Shown: in pieces, positions 24,648-33,599 of the stretch
Numbering within the stretch: position 1 is the first letter of the stretch
Layout: every line of letters starts with the position of its first letter
NCBI RefSeq assembly: GCF_902827225.1
Contig: NZ_LR792632.1
Location: 639,030-703,029 of the forward strand
DNA from: Methanocaldococcus lauensis
GTDB lineage: Archaea > AGJL01 > Methanococci > Methanococcales > Methanocaldococcaceae
DNA length: 64,000 nucleotides
Reading direction: 5' to 3'
Program-made: the position numbers and the translations under genes
The notes under the pieces: generated by a model
Seen by the model: the letters and a program-made list of their open reading frames with translations, nothing else
The model's database searches: none
Told to the model about the DNA's origin: nothing

Positions 24648-25556
24648 ATGACATACGATACAATAATTATAGGAGCTGGTCCAGGAGGTTTAACAGCAGG
24701 AATATACGCAATGAGAGGTAAGTTAAATGCTATATGTATAGAAAAAGAAAATGCTGGAGGTAGAATTGCAGAGGCGGGGATTGTTGAGAATTATCCTGGA
24801 TTTGAAGAAATTAGAGGATTTGAATTGGCAGAAAAATTTAAAAATCACGCTGAAAAGTTTAAACTACCTATAATATATGACGAAGTTATTAAAATAGAAA
24901 TTAAAGAAAAACCCTTCAAAGTTATTACAAAAAATTCAACTTACGAAACTAAAACTATCGTCATAGCCACAGGAACAAGACCTAAAAAGTTAGGTTTAAA
25001 TGAGGATAAGTTTATTGGTAAGGGCGTTAGTTATTGCACTATGTGTGATGCCTTTTTTTATTTAAATAAGGAGGTAATTGTTATTGGAAGGGATACTCCA
25101 GCAATAATGAGTGCTATAAATTTAAAAGACATTGCTAAAAAAGTTACTGTAATTACTGATAAATCAGAGTTAAAAGCAGCAGAGCCTATAATGTTAGATA
25201 AACTTAAAGAGGCAAAAAATATTGAAATAATATACAATGCAAAACCCTTAGAAATTATTGGAGATGAAAAGGCAGAGGGAGTAAAAATATTAGTCAATGA
25301 AAAAGAAGAGATTATAAAAGCTGATGGGATATTTATAAGTTTAGGACACATTCCAAATACTGAATTTTTAAAAGATAGTGGTATAAAATTAGATAAAAAA
25401 GGATTTATTATAACAGATAAGAATTGCAAAACGAATATAGAAGGAATTTATGCTGTGGGGGATGTTAGAGGAGGAGTTATGCAAGTAGCTAAGGCTGTTG
25501 GAGATGGATGTGTTGCTATGGCAAATATTATTAAATATTTGCAAAGCTTAAAGTAA
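24648..25556 (+). CDS. Thioredoxin reductase (TrxB family, probably F420-dependent type)
   Basis: A 302-residue flavoprotein. FAD motif [15 protein letters not shown], redox disulfide [10 protein letters not shown] (Cys-x2-Cys), NAD(P)-type loop [15 protein letters not shown] and the closing [11 protein letters not shown] are all present. The NADPH-loop usually reads GGGxSA; here it is GRDTPA, consistent with the methanococcal enzyme shown to use reduced F420 instead of NADPH (deazaflavin-dependent flavin-containing thioredoxin reductase). That electron donor is inferred from family knowledge. The start follows ACGAGGTAGTAAA. Monocistronic, with 62 bp before the next gene. Confidence 0.9.
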   Translation: MTYDTIIIGAGPGGLTAGIYAMRGKLNAICIEKENAGGRIAEAGIVENYPGFEEIRGFELAEKFKNHAEKFKLPIIYDEVIKIEIKEKPFKVITKNSTYETKTIVIATGTRPKKLGLNEDKFIGKGVSYCTMCDAFFYLNKEVIVIGRDTPAIMSAINLKDIAKKVTVITDKSELKAAEPIMLDKLKEAKNIEIIYNAKPLEIIGDEKAEGVKILVNEKEEIIKADGIFISLGHIPNTEFLKDSGIKLDKKGFIITDKNCKTNIEGIYAVGDVRGGVMQVAKAVGDGCVAMANIIKYLQSLK

Positions 25557-25618
25557 TTTTATCTTTTCTAACTTTTTTATAAAATTAAAAAAAGAAATTA
25601 TTAGAGGTTGGGATAATT

Positions 25619-26908
25619 ATGGAAATTATTTTTAGGGGTGCGGCATTAGAGGTTGGTAGAAGTTGCATTGAAATAAAAACCGATAAAAGTAAAATATTAT
25701 TAGATTGCGGAGTTAAACTTGGAAAAACTATTGAATACCCAATATTAGATGAATCTATAAGAGATGTTGATAAAGTTTTTATCTCTCATGCTCACTTGGA
25801 TCATTCTGGGGCTTTGCCAATACTATTTCACAAAAAAATAGATGTTCCAGTAGTAACAACAGAATTAACAAAAAAATTAATTAAAATTTTGTTAAAGGAT
25901 ATGGTTAAAATTGCTGAATTTGAAAATAAAAAAATTTTATTTAACAATCATGATGTGAAGGAAACTATAAGACATACAATTCCTTTAAATTACAAAGATA
26001 AAAAATACTATAAAGATTTTTCATACGAATTTTTTAATGCTGGACATATTCCTGGGAGTGCCTCAATTTTGTTAGAGTATGAGGAGAAAAATAAAACTAT
26101 ACTTTATACTGGAGATATAAAGTTAAGAAATACAAGATTATCAAAAGGGGCTGATTTAAGTTATATAAAAGATGATATTGATATTTTAATTATAGAATCA
26201 ACCTATGGAAATAGTATCCATCCAGATAGGAAGGCTGTTGAGTTGTCATTTATAGAAAAAATTAAGGAAATATTATTTAAAGGAGGAATTGCCTTAATTC
26301 CAGTATTTGCTGTTGATAGGGCTCAAGAGATTTTATTAATATTGAATGACTATAATATTGATGCTCCTATTTACTTAGATGGAATGGCAGTTGATGTTAC
26401 CAAATTGATGCTTAAATATAAAGAGCTATTAAATGAAGGGTATAAAATGGAAGAATGTTTAAAAAATGTTAAATTAATTGAAAAGTCAGAAGATAGAGTT
26501 AAAGCAATTGAAAATCTATCAAAAAATGGGGGAATTGTTGTAACAACTGCTGGAATGTTAGATGGAGGACCAATACTATATTATTTAAAATTATTCATGC
26601 ATGATCCAAGGAATGCTCTATTATTAACAGGTTATCAGGTTAGAGATTCTAATGGTAGACATTTAATTGAAACTGGAAAAATATATATTGGAGAAAATGA
26701 GGTTAAACCAAACTTAGAGGTTTGTTTATATAACTTCTCATGCCACGCTGGAATGGATGAACTACATGAAATAATTAAAAAGGTAAATCCAGAGTTGTTA
26801 ATTATACAGCATGGAGAGGAAACTCAGGCAACAGTATTAAGAAACTGGGCTTTGGAGCATGGATTTGATGCAATAGTTCCAAAATTAGGAGAAAAGATAA
26901 GATTATAG
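25619..26908 (+). CDS. Beta-CASP metallo-beta-lactamase ribonuclease
   Basis: A 429-residue nuclease of the CPSF73/aCPSF2 group. Metallo-beta-lactamase motifs are VFISHAHLDHSGALP (H-x-H-x-D-H), NAGHIPGSAS (H), YTGDIKL (D), and the beta-CASP signatures ESTYGNS, PVFAVDRAQEI and TTAGMLDGGPILYYL; the last His motifs are LTGYQVRDSNGRHL and SCHAGMDEL, with a final IIQHGEETQ. There is no KH domain at the N-terminus, so it belongs with the aCPSF2-like or aRNase-like short forms, not aCPSF1. It would cleave RNA in processing or decay. The ATG follows GAGGTTGGGATAATT. Confidence 0.93.
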   Translation: MEIIFRGAALEVGRSCIEIKTDKSKILLDCGVKLGKTIEYPILDESIRDVDKVFISHAHLDHSGALPILFHKKIDVPVVTTELTKKLIKILLKDMVKIAEFENKKILFNNHDVKETIRHTIPLNYKDKKYYKDFSYEFFNAGHIPGSASILLEYEEKNKTILYTGDIKLRNTRLSKGADLSYIKDDIDILIIESTYGNSIHPDRKAVELSFIEKIKEILFKGGIALIPVFAVDRAQEILLILNDYNIDAPIYLDGMAVDVTKLMLKYKELLNEGYKMEECLKNVKLIEKSEDRVKAIENLSKNGGIVVTTAGMLDGGPILYYLKLFMHDPRNALLLTGYQVRDSNGRHLIETGKIYIGENEVKPNLEVCLYNFSCHAGMDELHEIIKKVNPELLIIQHGEETQATVLRNWALEHGFDAIVPKLGEKIRL

Positions 26909-26977
26909 TATTAAATTATTTTTTAGATTTTATTTTTGTCTTAAATTTCTTAAAATTTAAAAATACTTGGTGTGGAT

Positions 26978-27763
26978 ATGTTAGGACTTAAAATTGAGAC
27001 AGCATTAAAATACAATGAAAATCTAAAAAAATATGTCTATAAAAAAGGGGATAAACTTAGGATAGATTTTAAAAATAAAGATGCTTTAATAGAATACAAT
27101 AAAACTATTTTAAAAGTTTTATTTAATTTAGATGTAGAATTTCATAAAAATGGTTTAGTTCCTACACCAATAAACAGATATTACTTTATAAAATCTACTT
27201 TTGAAACATTATATAGATTGGGAATAAAAAAACCTAAAGTTTTAGAGATAGGAACAGGACATTCAGCAATAATTTCTCTATTAATAAAAAAGTTTTACGA
27301 TGCTGATGTATATGCTACAGAAGTTGATGAAGAATTTTTAAAATTTGCTAAAAGAAACATTGAAAAAAATAAATTAGATATAAAACTTATAAATTCTAAG
27401 GGAAAAATTATTGATGGAATAGAAGAAATTAAAGGTAAAAAATTTGATTTAATTATATCCTATCCTCCATTTTATTCAAAAAATTCTGTAAGTAGTGGGA
27501 GAAAATTTGGAGGAGCTAAGGCAAAGAGTGTTGAATTGATAGGTAGAGGTAAGTATGGAGAGGAATTTTCATTTAGAATAATTGAAGAAGGTATTAATTT
27601 TTTAAATAAAAAAGGAGTAATTTCTTTAATGATGCCAAAAAAACCTGAGAAAAGGAGAGAGTTAATAATTGAAAAAATGAAAAATATTAACTTAGATGTG
27701 GAAGTTGATGAAATAAAAACAGGAAATAGATTAAGATATGTAATTAAAGGAATAAAAGAGTAA
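26978..27763 (+). CDS. METTL16/RlmF-type N6-adenine RNA methyltransferase
   Basis: A 261-residue class I methyltransferase with VLEIGTGHSAIISLL (SAM loop) and IISYPPFYSKNS, a variant NPPF catalytic motif with Tyr-Pro-Pro-Phe preceded by Ser. NPPF enzymes methylate adenine N6, and this protein fits the RlmF/METTL16 group, whose archaeal target is probably rRNA. The catalytic Asn (or Asp) is replaced by Tyr if the alignment SYPPF = NPPF is right, which would be unusual. The ATG at 26978 is chosen because the earlier GTG lies in the GGTGTGGAT ribosome-binding site. Ten bp before the isopentenyl phosphate kinase gene. Confidence 0.75.
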   Translation: MLGLKIETALKYNENLKKYVYKKGDKLRIDFKNKDALIEYNKTILKVLFNLDVEFHKNGLVPTPINRYYFIKSTFETLYRLGIKKPKVLEIGTGHSAIISLLIKKFYDADVYATEVDEEFLKFAKRNIEKNKLDIKLINSKGKIIDGIEEIKGKKFDLIISYPPFYSKNSVSSGRKFGGAKAKSVELIGRGKYGEEFSFRIIEEGINFLNKKGVISLMMPKKPEKRRELIIEKMKNINLDVEVDEIKTGNRLRYVIKGIKE

Positions 27764-27773
27764 AGGGGATAGA

Positions 27774-28553
27774 ATGTTAATTATACTAAAATTGGGAGGA
27801 AGTATTTTATCAAATAAAAATATTCCTTACTCAGTTAATTGGGATAATCTTGATAGAATATCGAGAGAAATAAAAAATGCCTTAGATTATTACAAAAGAC
27901 ATAATAAAGATATAAAGTTAATATTAGTCCATGGCGGTGGCTCTTTTGGGCATCCTGTTGCTAAAAAATACTTAAAAATTGAGAATGACAAAAAAACATT
28001 TGTAAATATGGAAAAAGGTTTCTGGGAAATTCAAAGGGCTATGAGAAGATTTAACAATATAATTATAGACACTTTACAGAGTTATGACATTCCTGCAGTT
28101 TCTATACAGCCATCTTCATTTGTCATCTTTGGAGAAAAATTGATTTTTGACACTTCAGCAATAAGGGAGATGATTAAAAGAGATTTAATTCCAGTAGTTC
28201 ATGGAGATATAGTAGTTGATGACAATAATAACTATAAAATTCTATCTGGCGATGATATAGTTCCGTATTTATCTAAGGAGTTAAAAACTGATGTAATACT
28301 CTACGCTACTGATGTTGATGGAGTATTGATAAACAACAAACCTATAAAAAGGATTGACAAAAATAACATTTCTCAAATCTTAGAATATTTAAAGGAATCT
28401 AATAAAATAGATGTTACTGGCGGAATGAGATACAAAATAGAGACAATTATGAAAAATAAATGTAGGGGAATTATATTTAATGGAAATAAAATAAATAATA
28501 TTTATAAATCTTTATTGGGCTTAGTGGAAGGTACTAAAATTGACTTTTCATAA
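27774..28553 (+). CDS. Isopentenyl phosphate kinase
   Basis: A 259-residue amino-acid-kinase-fold enzyme that phosphorylates isopentenyl phosphate to IPP in the archaeal mevalonate pathway, feeding ether-lipid synthesis. ILKLGGSILSNK is the N-terminal phosphate loop, LVHGGGSFGHPVAKKY holds the catalytic His, and PVVHGDIVVD, LYATDVDGVL and DVTGGMRYKIETI are later family segments. The length fits. AAGGGGATAGA precedes the ATG. Likely co-transcribed with the methyltransferase upstream. Confidence 0.95.
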   Translation: MLIILKLGGSILSNKNIPYSVNWDNLDRISREIKNALDYYKRHNKDIKLILVHGGGSFGHPVAKKYLKIENDKKTFVNMEKGFWEIQRAMRRFNNIIIDTLQSYDIPAVSIQPSSFVIFGEKLIFDTSAIREMIKRDLIPVVHGDIVVDDNNNYKILSGDDIVPYLSKELKTDVILYATDVDGVLINNKPIKRIDKNNISQILEYLKESNKIDVTGGMRYKIETIMKNKCRGIIFNGNKINNIYKSLLGLVEGTKIDFS

Positions 28554-28559
28554 TATTCA

Positions 28560-30392
28560 TCATTTAATTTCAACTAATTTTGCATTTCCTATTTGATATA
28601 ATATTTTAAAGTATTTACTGTTGTTAAAAAATCCTTTATCATATCTTCCCAAATATTCAGAGATATATATGTATTTTATATTTTCTCTTTTGCACAGATT
28701 TACGATAAAAGTATAGTTTTTATTATCAATTGCTGTTGCAATGTCAAATAATGATATATTTCCCTCTAATTTATCTCTACCTGATGAAAAATTGTAATAA
28801 CAAAATACTGGTTTATTTTTTGTGTATATTGGTAAAAACTGAGCGGCGTCTTCACCAAAATTCAGTATTGTTTGATTTGTTATATTATTTTTGTTTATAT
28901 ATTCAAAGATTTTTAAGTCGTTTTGATGTATCACATATATCTTTTTTTGGAAATTTGATAATATACTATAGTTTGTATAGGAAGCATATAATGAAAATAA
29001 TAATACAAAACTTATGAAAATTATCTTTAAAAAATTATATTTTCTTTTTTTCATTGATATTAACCTATATAGGAAATATAATCCTGAACCGTAGAATATT
29101 GGCATAATTATTTGGATATGCATAGCCATTCTTGCACTGTCATATTGGTTACTGAAAAATGGAATATATATATGTAGAAATTTTATGTTAATAATGTTTA
29201 AAATTAACAATATTAGCAATATAATAAACGGGATTCCGTTGTATTTAATTCTGCTTAAATTATAAAGTCCTACAATTAATAAAAAAGTAAATACTATTGA
29301 TATTATAAAGGTATTTATATTATCTAAAATACCTGTTTTTAGTGTGTTTGTCCAAATGTATATGTAATATATTCCCAATCCTGCCAATATGTTATGAACT
29401 ATTTTTAATATAGGTTCAGGAGAAAAATTCGTAGATTTTCCATAATTTATAACACTTTTAGCCATTTTTTGTAATATTAACAAAACAGCCAAAGATATAG
29501 ACAAAATATAGGAACTCCAATATTTTATAATATCTTTATAATGTTTTGAATATAAATCGTAAATAGATACTGATATTAAGAATAATGTTAATATTATCAA
29601 TGGAAATGTGTGTATATATACCAAAGATAATATAACGAAGGAGAATAAATATATGTATCTATTATCCTTAGTTATTCTATATTTTAATATAAAGAATATA
29701 CATACGAGCATCATTGCATATCCTAAGGTATTTGGAAGCAATGTTCCAATAATTCTATAAACAACATTTGTTAATGGAAAAAATAATGATATAAAAATAC
29801 CTAATCCTCTTTTTATTCCCTCACCAACTAAATAATAACCAAAAATAAATAGAATTAGCATATAAAATTTCATAAATTGGATTGAATTAAGTATATCACT
29901 TACAGATGATGATAACAAATATATAATAGAATGAAAACCAGAAGGATAATCTACATAGTATTTATATGGTTCCTCATTTGTCTTATAGAATATTGTTTTT
30001 TCCTCAATAATTTCCTTTGCTTTATAGGAATGAAATTGTACATCAGTTGTATTCGCAGGATTTTGTGGAAATAAAATGTAGCCAATGAAAAGAGAATATA
30101 TCGTTATTATAGCAAGAATTATATGTGACTGTTTAAAATTTTTAAATTTAATAAATTTATTAGGTTTTTTATTTTTGAAGTATATCAACAGTAAAATTAA
30201 CAACAATGGAATTATATATAAATATTTATACATTGGTTTGTTTGAAATTGATAAAAGATATGAGAAAATAACTATATAGGAGACAGTTATAAATAGTGTT
30301 GTTAATATCTTTTCCTCATTATTTAGTGGATTTATAAAATAGATTAATATTAACAAAACTAAAAAATAAAATAAATCTATAATTATCACCAT
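28560..30392 (-). CDS. Large polytopic membrane protein (glycosyltransferase-like topology)
   Basis: A 610-residue integral membrane protein with roughly 12-14 hydrophobic helices and a C-terminal soluble tail of about 100 residues (NITNQTILNFGEDAAQFLPI). The YPSGFHSIIYLLS segment after a long loop recalls GT-C-type or DUF6541 membrane glycosyltransferases, where an acidic loop precedes such a motif, but I see no firm catalytic signature. It directly follows two type IV pilin-like genes (7 bp spacing), so a role with surface filaments or S-layer sugars is possible. The ATG at 30392 has no ribosome-binding site; GGTGAT lies inside the first codons and points to ATA (codon 5, at 30380) as initiator position. 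Codon use and AT content are like neighbours. Confidence 0.7.
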   Translation of the reverse strand: MVIIIDLFYFLVLLILIYFINPLNNEEKILTTLFITVSYIVIFSYLLSISNKPMYKYLYIIPLLLILLLIYFKNKKPNKFIKFKNFKQSHIILAIITIYSLFIGYILFPQNPANTTDVQFHSYKAKEIIEEKTIFYKTNEEPYKYYVDYPSGFHSIIYLLSSSVSDILNSIQFMKFYMLILFIFGYYLVGEGIKRGLGIFISLFFPLTNVVYRIIGTLLPNTLGYAMMLVCIFFILKYRITKDNRYIYLFSFVILSLVYIHTFPLIILTLFLISVSIYDLYSKHYKDIIKYWSSYILSISLAVLLILQKMAKSVINYGKSTNFSPEPILKIVHNILAGLGIYYIYIWTNTLKTGILDNINTFIISIVFTFLLIVGLYNLSRIKYNGIPFIILLILLILNIINIKFLHIYIPFFSNQYDSARMAMHIQIIMPIFYGSGLYFLYRLISMKKRKYNFLKIIFISFVLLFSLYASYTNYSILSNFQKKIYVIHQNDLKIFEYINKNNITNQTILNFGEDAAQFLPIYTKNKPVFCYYNFSSGRDKLEGNISLFDIATAIDNKNYTFIVNLCKRENIKYIYISEYLGRYDKGFFNNSKYFKILYQIGNAKLVEIK

Positions 30393-30398
30393 AAAGAT

Positions 30399-30620
30399 TT
30401 ATATGTTTTTTAAACTGTTACTATACCTTATTGAAACATTATTTAATGCATCTATAGTTTTATTTACAGTTTTTCCAGGAGTTTCAGGGTTTGAATCTAA
30501 ATAACCTGAAAGATAATAATAGGATGCAATAGTTGCCATTATAATAGAAGCAAATATTATTACACCGATTTCCATAGAAATTTGTCCTCTCTTAGAAAAA
30601 AGTTTTTTAATAATTGGCAT
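30399..30620 (-). CDS. Class III signal peptide (type IV pilin-like) protein
   Basis: A 73-residue protein MPIIKKLFSKRGQISMEIGVI. The basic leader followed by Gly and QISMEIG is the class III signal peptide (Q-x-S-x-E-x3-L type, DUF361) cut by the pilin peptidase EppA in Methanococcales. A hydrophobic assembly helix (IIFASIIMATIASYYYL) follows, then a short polar tail ending YSNSLKNI. It is shorter than major pilins in soluble part, so a minor pilin. Preceded by GGTGTTTTT-type spacing. In an operon with a second pilin-like gene and the membrane protein. Confidence 0.88.
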   Translation of the reverse strand: MPIIKKLFSKRGQISMEIGVIIFASIIMATIASYYYLSGYLDSNPETPGKTVNKTIDALNNVSIRYSNSLKNI

Positions 30621-30678
30621 AAAAACACCAAAAAATTTAAAAATTTAATAATTAGTACTACATTGAAATATTAATAAA

Positions 30679-30897
30679 TTAAATATTACTCATTAAATTT
30701 GCATATTTATTAGCTGCATTTGACATGTTTTCTATTGTTGAGTTTGCTGCAGCTCCTGCTCTACTTGCAGCTCCTTTGACATTTGTAGCATAGAAGTATG
30801 CTGCAATAGCGGCAACTGCAACAGCTGCAGCAATTAAAATTCCTATCTCCATTGAAACCTGCCCTTTCTTTGACAACAATTTTTTTAAGATTTTCAT
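30679..30897 (-). CDS. Type IV pilin (Epd-like, class III signal peptide)
   Basis: A 72-residue protein MKILKKLLSKKGQVSMEIGI with the same prepilin site (KKGQVSMEIG) and an Ala-rich helix (LIAAAVAVAAIAAYFYA). The mature protein is about 60 residues, ending AANKYANLMSNI, close in size to the major Epd pilins of Methanococcus and Methanocaldococcus. AAAGGTGATAGA precedes its start, a strong ribosome-binding site. The small size and Ala-rich helix suggest an abundant subunit of the adhesion pilus. The archaellum genes are not here. Confidence 0.9.
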   Translation of the reverse strand: MKILKKLLSKKGQVSMEIGILIAAAVAVAAIAAYFYATNVKGAASRAGAAANSTIENMSNAANKYANLMSNI

Positions 30898-30989
30898 TCT
30901 ATCACCTTTTATATATTATCTACACAAAATGTTTATATAATTATAACCTATATATAAATGTTACACATACTTTATTCTACAAAGTATAT

Positions 30990-31265
30990 CTATCCAATAT
31001 TTGATAAATTTAATAATTCAGTTAAATATTTTTTAAAATTTTCTCTCCCTACATCTGTAATTTTAACTATTGTTTTTATTCTTTTTTTAAAAGGATATTT
31101 TTTAATAATTATATAACCTTCTTTTTCCAATTTTTTTAAATGAGCCCATAAATTCCCCTCAGTTGTTTTAAGTTTTTCAAGTAAATATGTAAATTCGCAG
31201 TATTCCATTCCATACAATATTGCCAATATCTTAACTCTTATCTCAGAATTAAATACTTTACTCAT
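30990..31265 (-). CDS. Winged-helix transcriptional regulator (MarR/ArsR-like)
   Basis: A 91-residue DNA-binding protein starting MSKVFNSEIRVKILAILYGM. The helix-turn-helix is CEFTYLLEKLKTTEGNLWAHLKKLEKEGYI, followed by a basic wing KKYPFKKRIKTIVKITDVGR. This is the winged-helix pattern in which a recognition helix with N-x-x-x-H-L-x-x-L makes dimer contacts; related archaeal proteins pair with a membrane protein of the kind encoded just upstream. The start is set at 31265 by GGGAGTGATT. Ten bp after the membrane protein stop, so it is the last gene of the operon, and it may autoregulate. Confidence 0.85.
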   Translation of the reverse strand: MSKVFNSEIRVKILAILYGMEYCEFTYLLEKLKTTEGNLWAHLKKLEKEGYIIIKKYPFKKRIKTIVKITDVGRENFKKYLTELLNLSNIG

Positions 31266-31275
31266 AATCACTCCC

Positions 31276-31812
31276 TTATTTATTATCACAAAATAGTAAG
31301 ATAAAGGCAATAATCATTTGAATTGTTCCCAAAATCAAAAACTGATAATTTAAATATAATATCATTAAGATAGTAGAAAATATTAATAATAAGCCACAAA
31401 CCTTTCTATATTTTGATTTAAATAATATCCCGTCTACACATAACAACAATCCATAAATTGAGGCTATAAAAACACCTAAAAGAGGAGGATATATTACAAA
31501 TACAGAAATAGAAGATATTATGATACATGCTAATCCATAAACAATAATTTCTTCTAAGATTTTATCAAAATATCCATGGACTTTTTTATATAATCGCTTC
31601 TGCCTTATTATTAAGACTACTCCCATTATAATAATTAAAACCATCGTAATAGTTAATGCCGTAATATTCTCAAAAAAAGATAATACCAAATGAAGTAAGA
31701 AAAATACCAATGCACTTATAAAATTAGATATAAAATAAACTCTTTTTTTGTATTCTCTATCTTCACTACTATATCCTTCTTCTATCAACTCCAAAATTTC
31801 CTTCACATTCAT
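31276..31812 (-). CDS. Small membrane protein paired with winged-helix regulator
   Basis: A 178-residue protein with a soluble N-terminal helix (MNVKEILELIEEGYSSEDRE) and about five transmembrane helices (for example FISALVFFLLHLVLSFF and ILGTIQMIIAFILLFC). No domain name comes to mind; the pattern resembles membrane partners encoded next to PadR/MarR-like regulators in archaea (DUF2178-like arrangement), which is only an analogy. The start at 31812 uses GTGAT of the ribosome-binding site overlapping the end of the NifH-like gene (5-bp gap). Function unknown. Confidence 0.75.
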   Translation of the reverse strand: MNVKEILELIEEGYSSEDREYKKRVYFISNFISALVFFLLHLVLSFFENITALTITMVLIIIMGVVLIIRQKRLYKKVHGYFDKILEEIIVYGLACIIISSISVFVIYPPLLGVFIASIYGLLLCVDGILFKSKYRKVCGLLLIFSTILMILYLNYQFLILGTIQMIIAFILLFCDNK

Positions 31813-31817
31813 AAATA

Positions 31818-32690
31818 TCACTTATAAAAACTCTTTAATCTCTCTTTAATCTTCCTACCAATCATTAATATTTCCTCATTTTCTAAAGGTTTTGGAATTA
31901 CCCCACCTTTATTTTCATAAATTTTTTTAGCCAAATCTCTATAAATTGATGCAATTTCACTGTCTGGGGCGTATTCTATAACTGTCTTACCTTCAATTTC
32001 TGCCTCTGCTATTAAAAAAGAATTTGGAATTTTACCAACTATATCAGTTCTCAATTTTTTGGCAAACTCTTTAACAATATCTTCTGCATCTAATGAACCT
32101 CTAACATTGTAAATTAATCCTCCTAACTTAATCCTTCCAGTTTTTGCAAATTCTTTAATTCCTTTACAAATATTGTTTGCCGCATATATTGACATATAGT
32201 CAGAGGAAGTTACAATATAAATCTGATTGGCAAGTCCCATTCTCAAAGGCATTGCAAAACCACCACAAACAACATCTCCAAGAACATCATATAAAACAAC
32301 ATCAACTCCCAATGTTTCAAAAACATTCATCTTCTTTAACAACTCTATTGCCACTATAACCCCTCTCCCAGCACATCCATAGCCAGGCTTAGGCCCTCCT
32401 GCCTCAACGCAGTAAATTCCCTTATAACCTTTATAGACAATATCATCTATACTTATAACTCCTTTTTCTATTGCCTCATCTAAGTTAAGTTTATCCAAAT
32501 TTTTTTCTCTAATTGTATCTAATACCGTTGGAATCTCCTTTCCACCTCTTAAATTTGAAGTACAATCGTGTTTTGGGTCACAACCTATAACCATAACCTT
32601 CTTCCCTTCATCAGCCAAGGAAGCGGCTATATTACACACAGTTGTAGATTTACCAATACCACCCTTACCATAAAAGGCAATTTGTTTCAA
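31818..32690 (-). CDS. NifH/BchL-like iron-sulfur ATPase, TTG start
   Basis: A 290-residue P-loop protein. The Walker A motif [11 protein letters not shown] begins near residue 6, [11 protein letters not shown] and [13 protein letters not shown] follow, and [14 protein letters not shown] carries the second cluster ligand. Cys106 and Cys142 match the two NifH residues that bind a [4Fe-4S] cluster between two subunits. KHD in place of the nitrogenase KAD, together with YKGYKGI, places it closer to BchL/ChlL-type reductases than to nitrogenase iron protein. The related CfbC in F430 synthesis has a different set of residues, so this looks like a separate group. No NifDK- or CfbD-like partner lies in the window. 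Start is TTG at 32690, behind GAGGTGGT. Confidence 0.88.
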   Translation of the reverse strand: MKQIAFYGKGGIGKSTTVCNIAASLADEGKKVMVIGCDPKHDCTSNLRGGKEIPTVLDTIREKNLDKLNLDEAIEKGVISIDDIVYKGYKGIYCVEAGGPKPGYGCAGRGVIVAIELLKKMNVFETLGVDVVLYDVLGDVVCGGFAMPLRMGLANQIYIVTSSDYMSIYAANNICKGIKEFAKTGRIKLGGLIYNVRGSLDAEDIVKEFAKKLRTDIVGKIPNSFLIAEAEIEGKTVIEYAPDSEIASIYRDLAKKIYENKGGVIPKPLENEEILMIGRKIKERLKSFYK

Positions 32691-32720
32691 AAATACCACC
32701 TCTTTCATAAAATTAAATAT

Positions 32721-33590
32721 TTAGATATCCTCCAACTTTTCTTTAGCCTTCTTTTTAAGATAGTAATTTCCTATAAATCCAGATAGTATTGGTAAAGGGG
32801 TAAAGATATACATAAAACCTCCAAAAACTCCTAAAATTTTTTTATAAAATTTTATTGAATTTATTTTTTCATCATCTACTTTAAATAACATAGATTTTAT
32901 TAATTTTTTCTCTGATTCTAATACTATATCATAACTCCATAAAATAGCCTGATATAGAGGAGTTGGCTTTCCCCCAAATGTTGTTCTTTTTTTAATTATT
33001 GCTTTATATAAATCATCTGATGAATTACCTTCAAATAATGTATATGCATTACCAACCATTCTTGCTATATGTGCATCACTACTCCCAATAAATGCAAATG
33101 GCTTTTTATGATAATTTTCTATAACCTTTTTTAAAGCTATATTATTTACAATTCCATCTCTATGATAAGCGTTAAAAACTTCTACTCCATCTAAATCTAA
33201 ATCAAATATTCTATCTTCAAGAGATTTACATATTGGGCTATATGGATGTGGTGCTATCGCCAATCCTCCCTGTTCTTTAATTCTTTCTATTGTCTCCTCG
33301 GGAGTTAAATATTTAGGAATCTCTTCATTTAAAAATAAGCCAATAATTTCTCCCTCAGTAGTCAAAATTTCACTACCAACTATAACTTCAATATCAAACT
33401 CTTTTTCTAATTTTTTAGTTTCAATTCCCCCTCTTATTGTATTGTGGTCAGTTATTGCTATAACTCCAATATCTCTTTTTTTAGCCATTTTTAAAATATT
33501 CCTTGGCTCTTCTACGGAATCAGGAAATTTTAACTTCCAAAATCTCCCTATACCTGAATATTTAGTATGTATATGTAAATCTGCCTTCAT
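32721..33590 (-). CDS. PHP-domain phosphoesterase with C-terminal membrane segment
   Basis: A 289-residue protein. The PHP domain occupies about residues 1-210: ADLHIHTKYSGIGRF, VIAITDHNTIRGG, VGSEILTTEGEIIGLF, AIAPHPYSP, DGVEVFNAYH and GSSDAHIARMVG give the full set of His/Asp/Glu metal ligands. Such proteins hydrolyse phosphate esters or nucleotide 3'-phosphates. The C-terminal part contains a hydrophobic segment (ILGVFGGFMYIFTPLPILSG) and a basic end, so it is probably membrane-tethered. Sits between nnrD and the NifH-like gene with spacings of 9 and 30 bp. Substrate unknown. Confidence 0.88.
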   Translation of the reverse strand: MKADLHIHTKYSGIGRFWKLKFPDSVEEPRNILKMAKKRDIGVIAITDHNTIRGGIETKKLEKEFDIEVIVGSEILTTEGEIIGLFLNEEIPKYLTPEETIERIKEQGGLAIAPHPYSPICKSLEDRIFDLDLDGVEVFNAYHRDGIVNNIALKKVIENYHKKPFAFIGSSDAHIARMVGNAYTLFEGNSSDDLYKAIIKKRTTFGGKPTPLYQAILWSYDIVLESEKKLIKSMLFKVDDEKINSIKFYKKILGVFGGFMYIFTPLPILSGFIGNYYLKKKAKEKLEDI

Positions 33591-33599
33591 ATTATCTCC

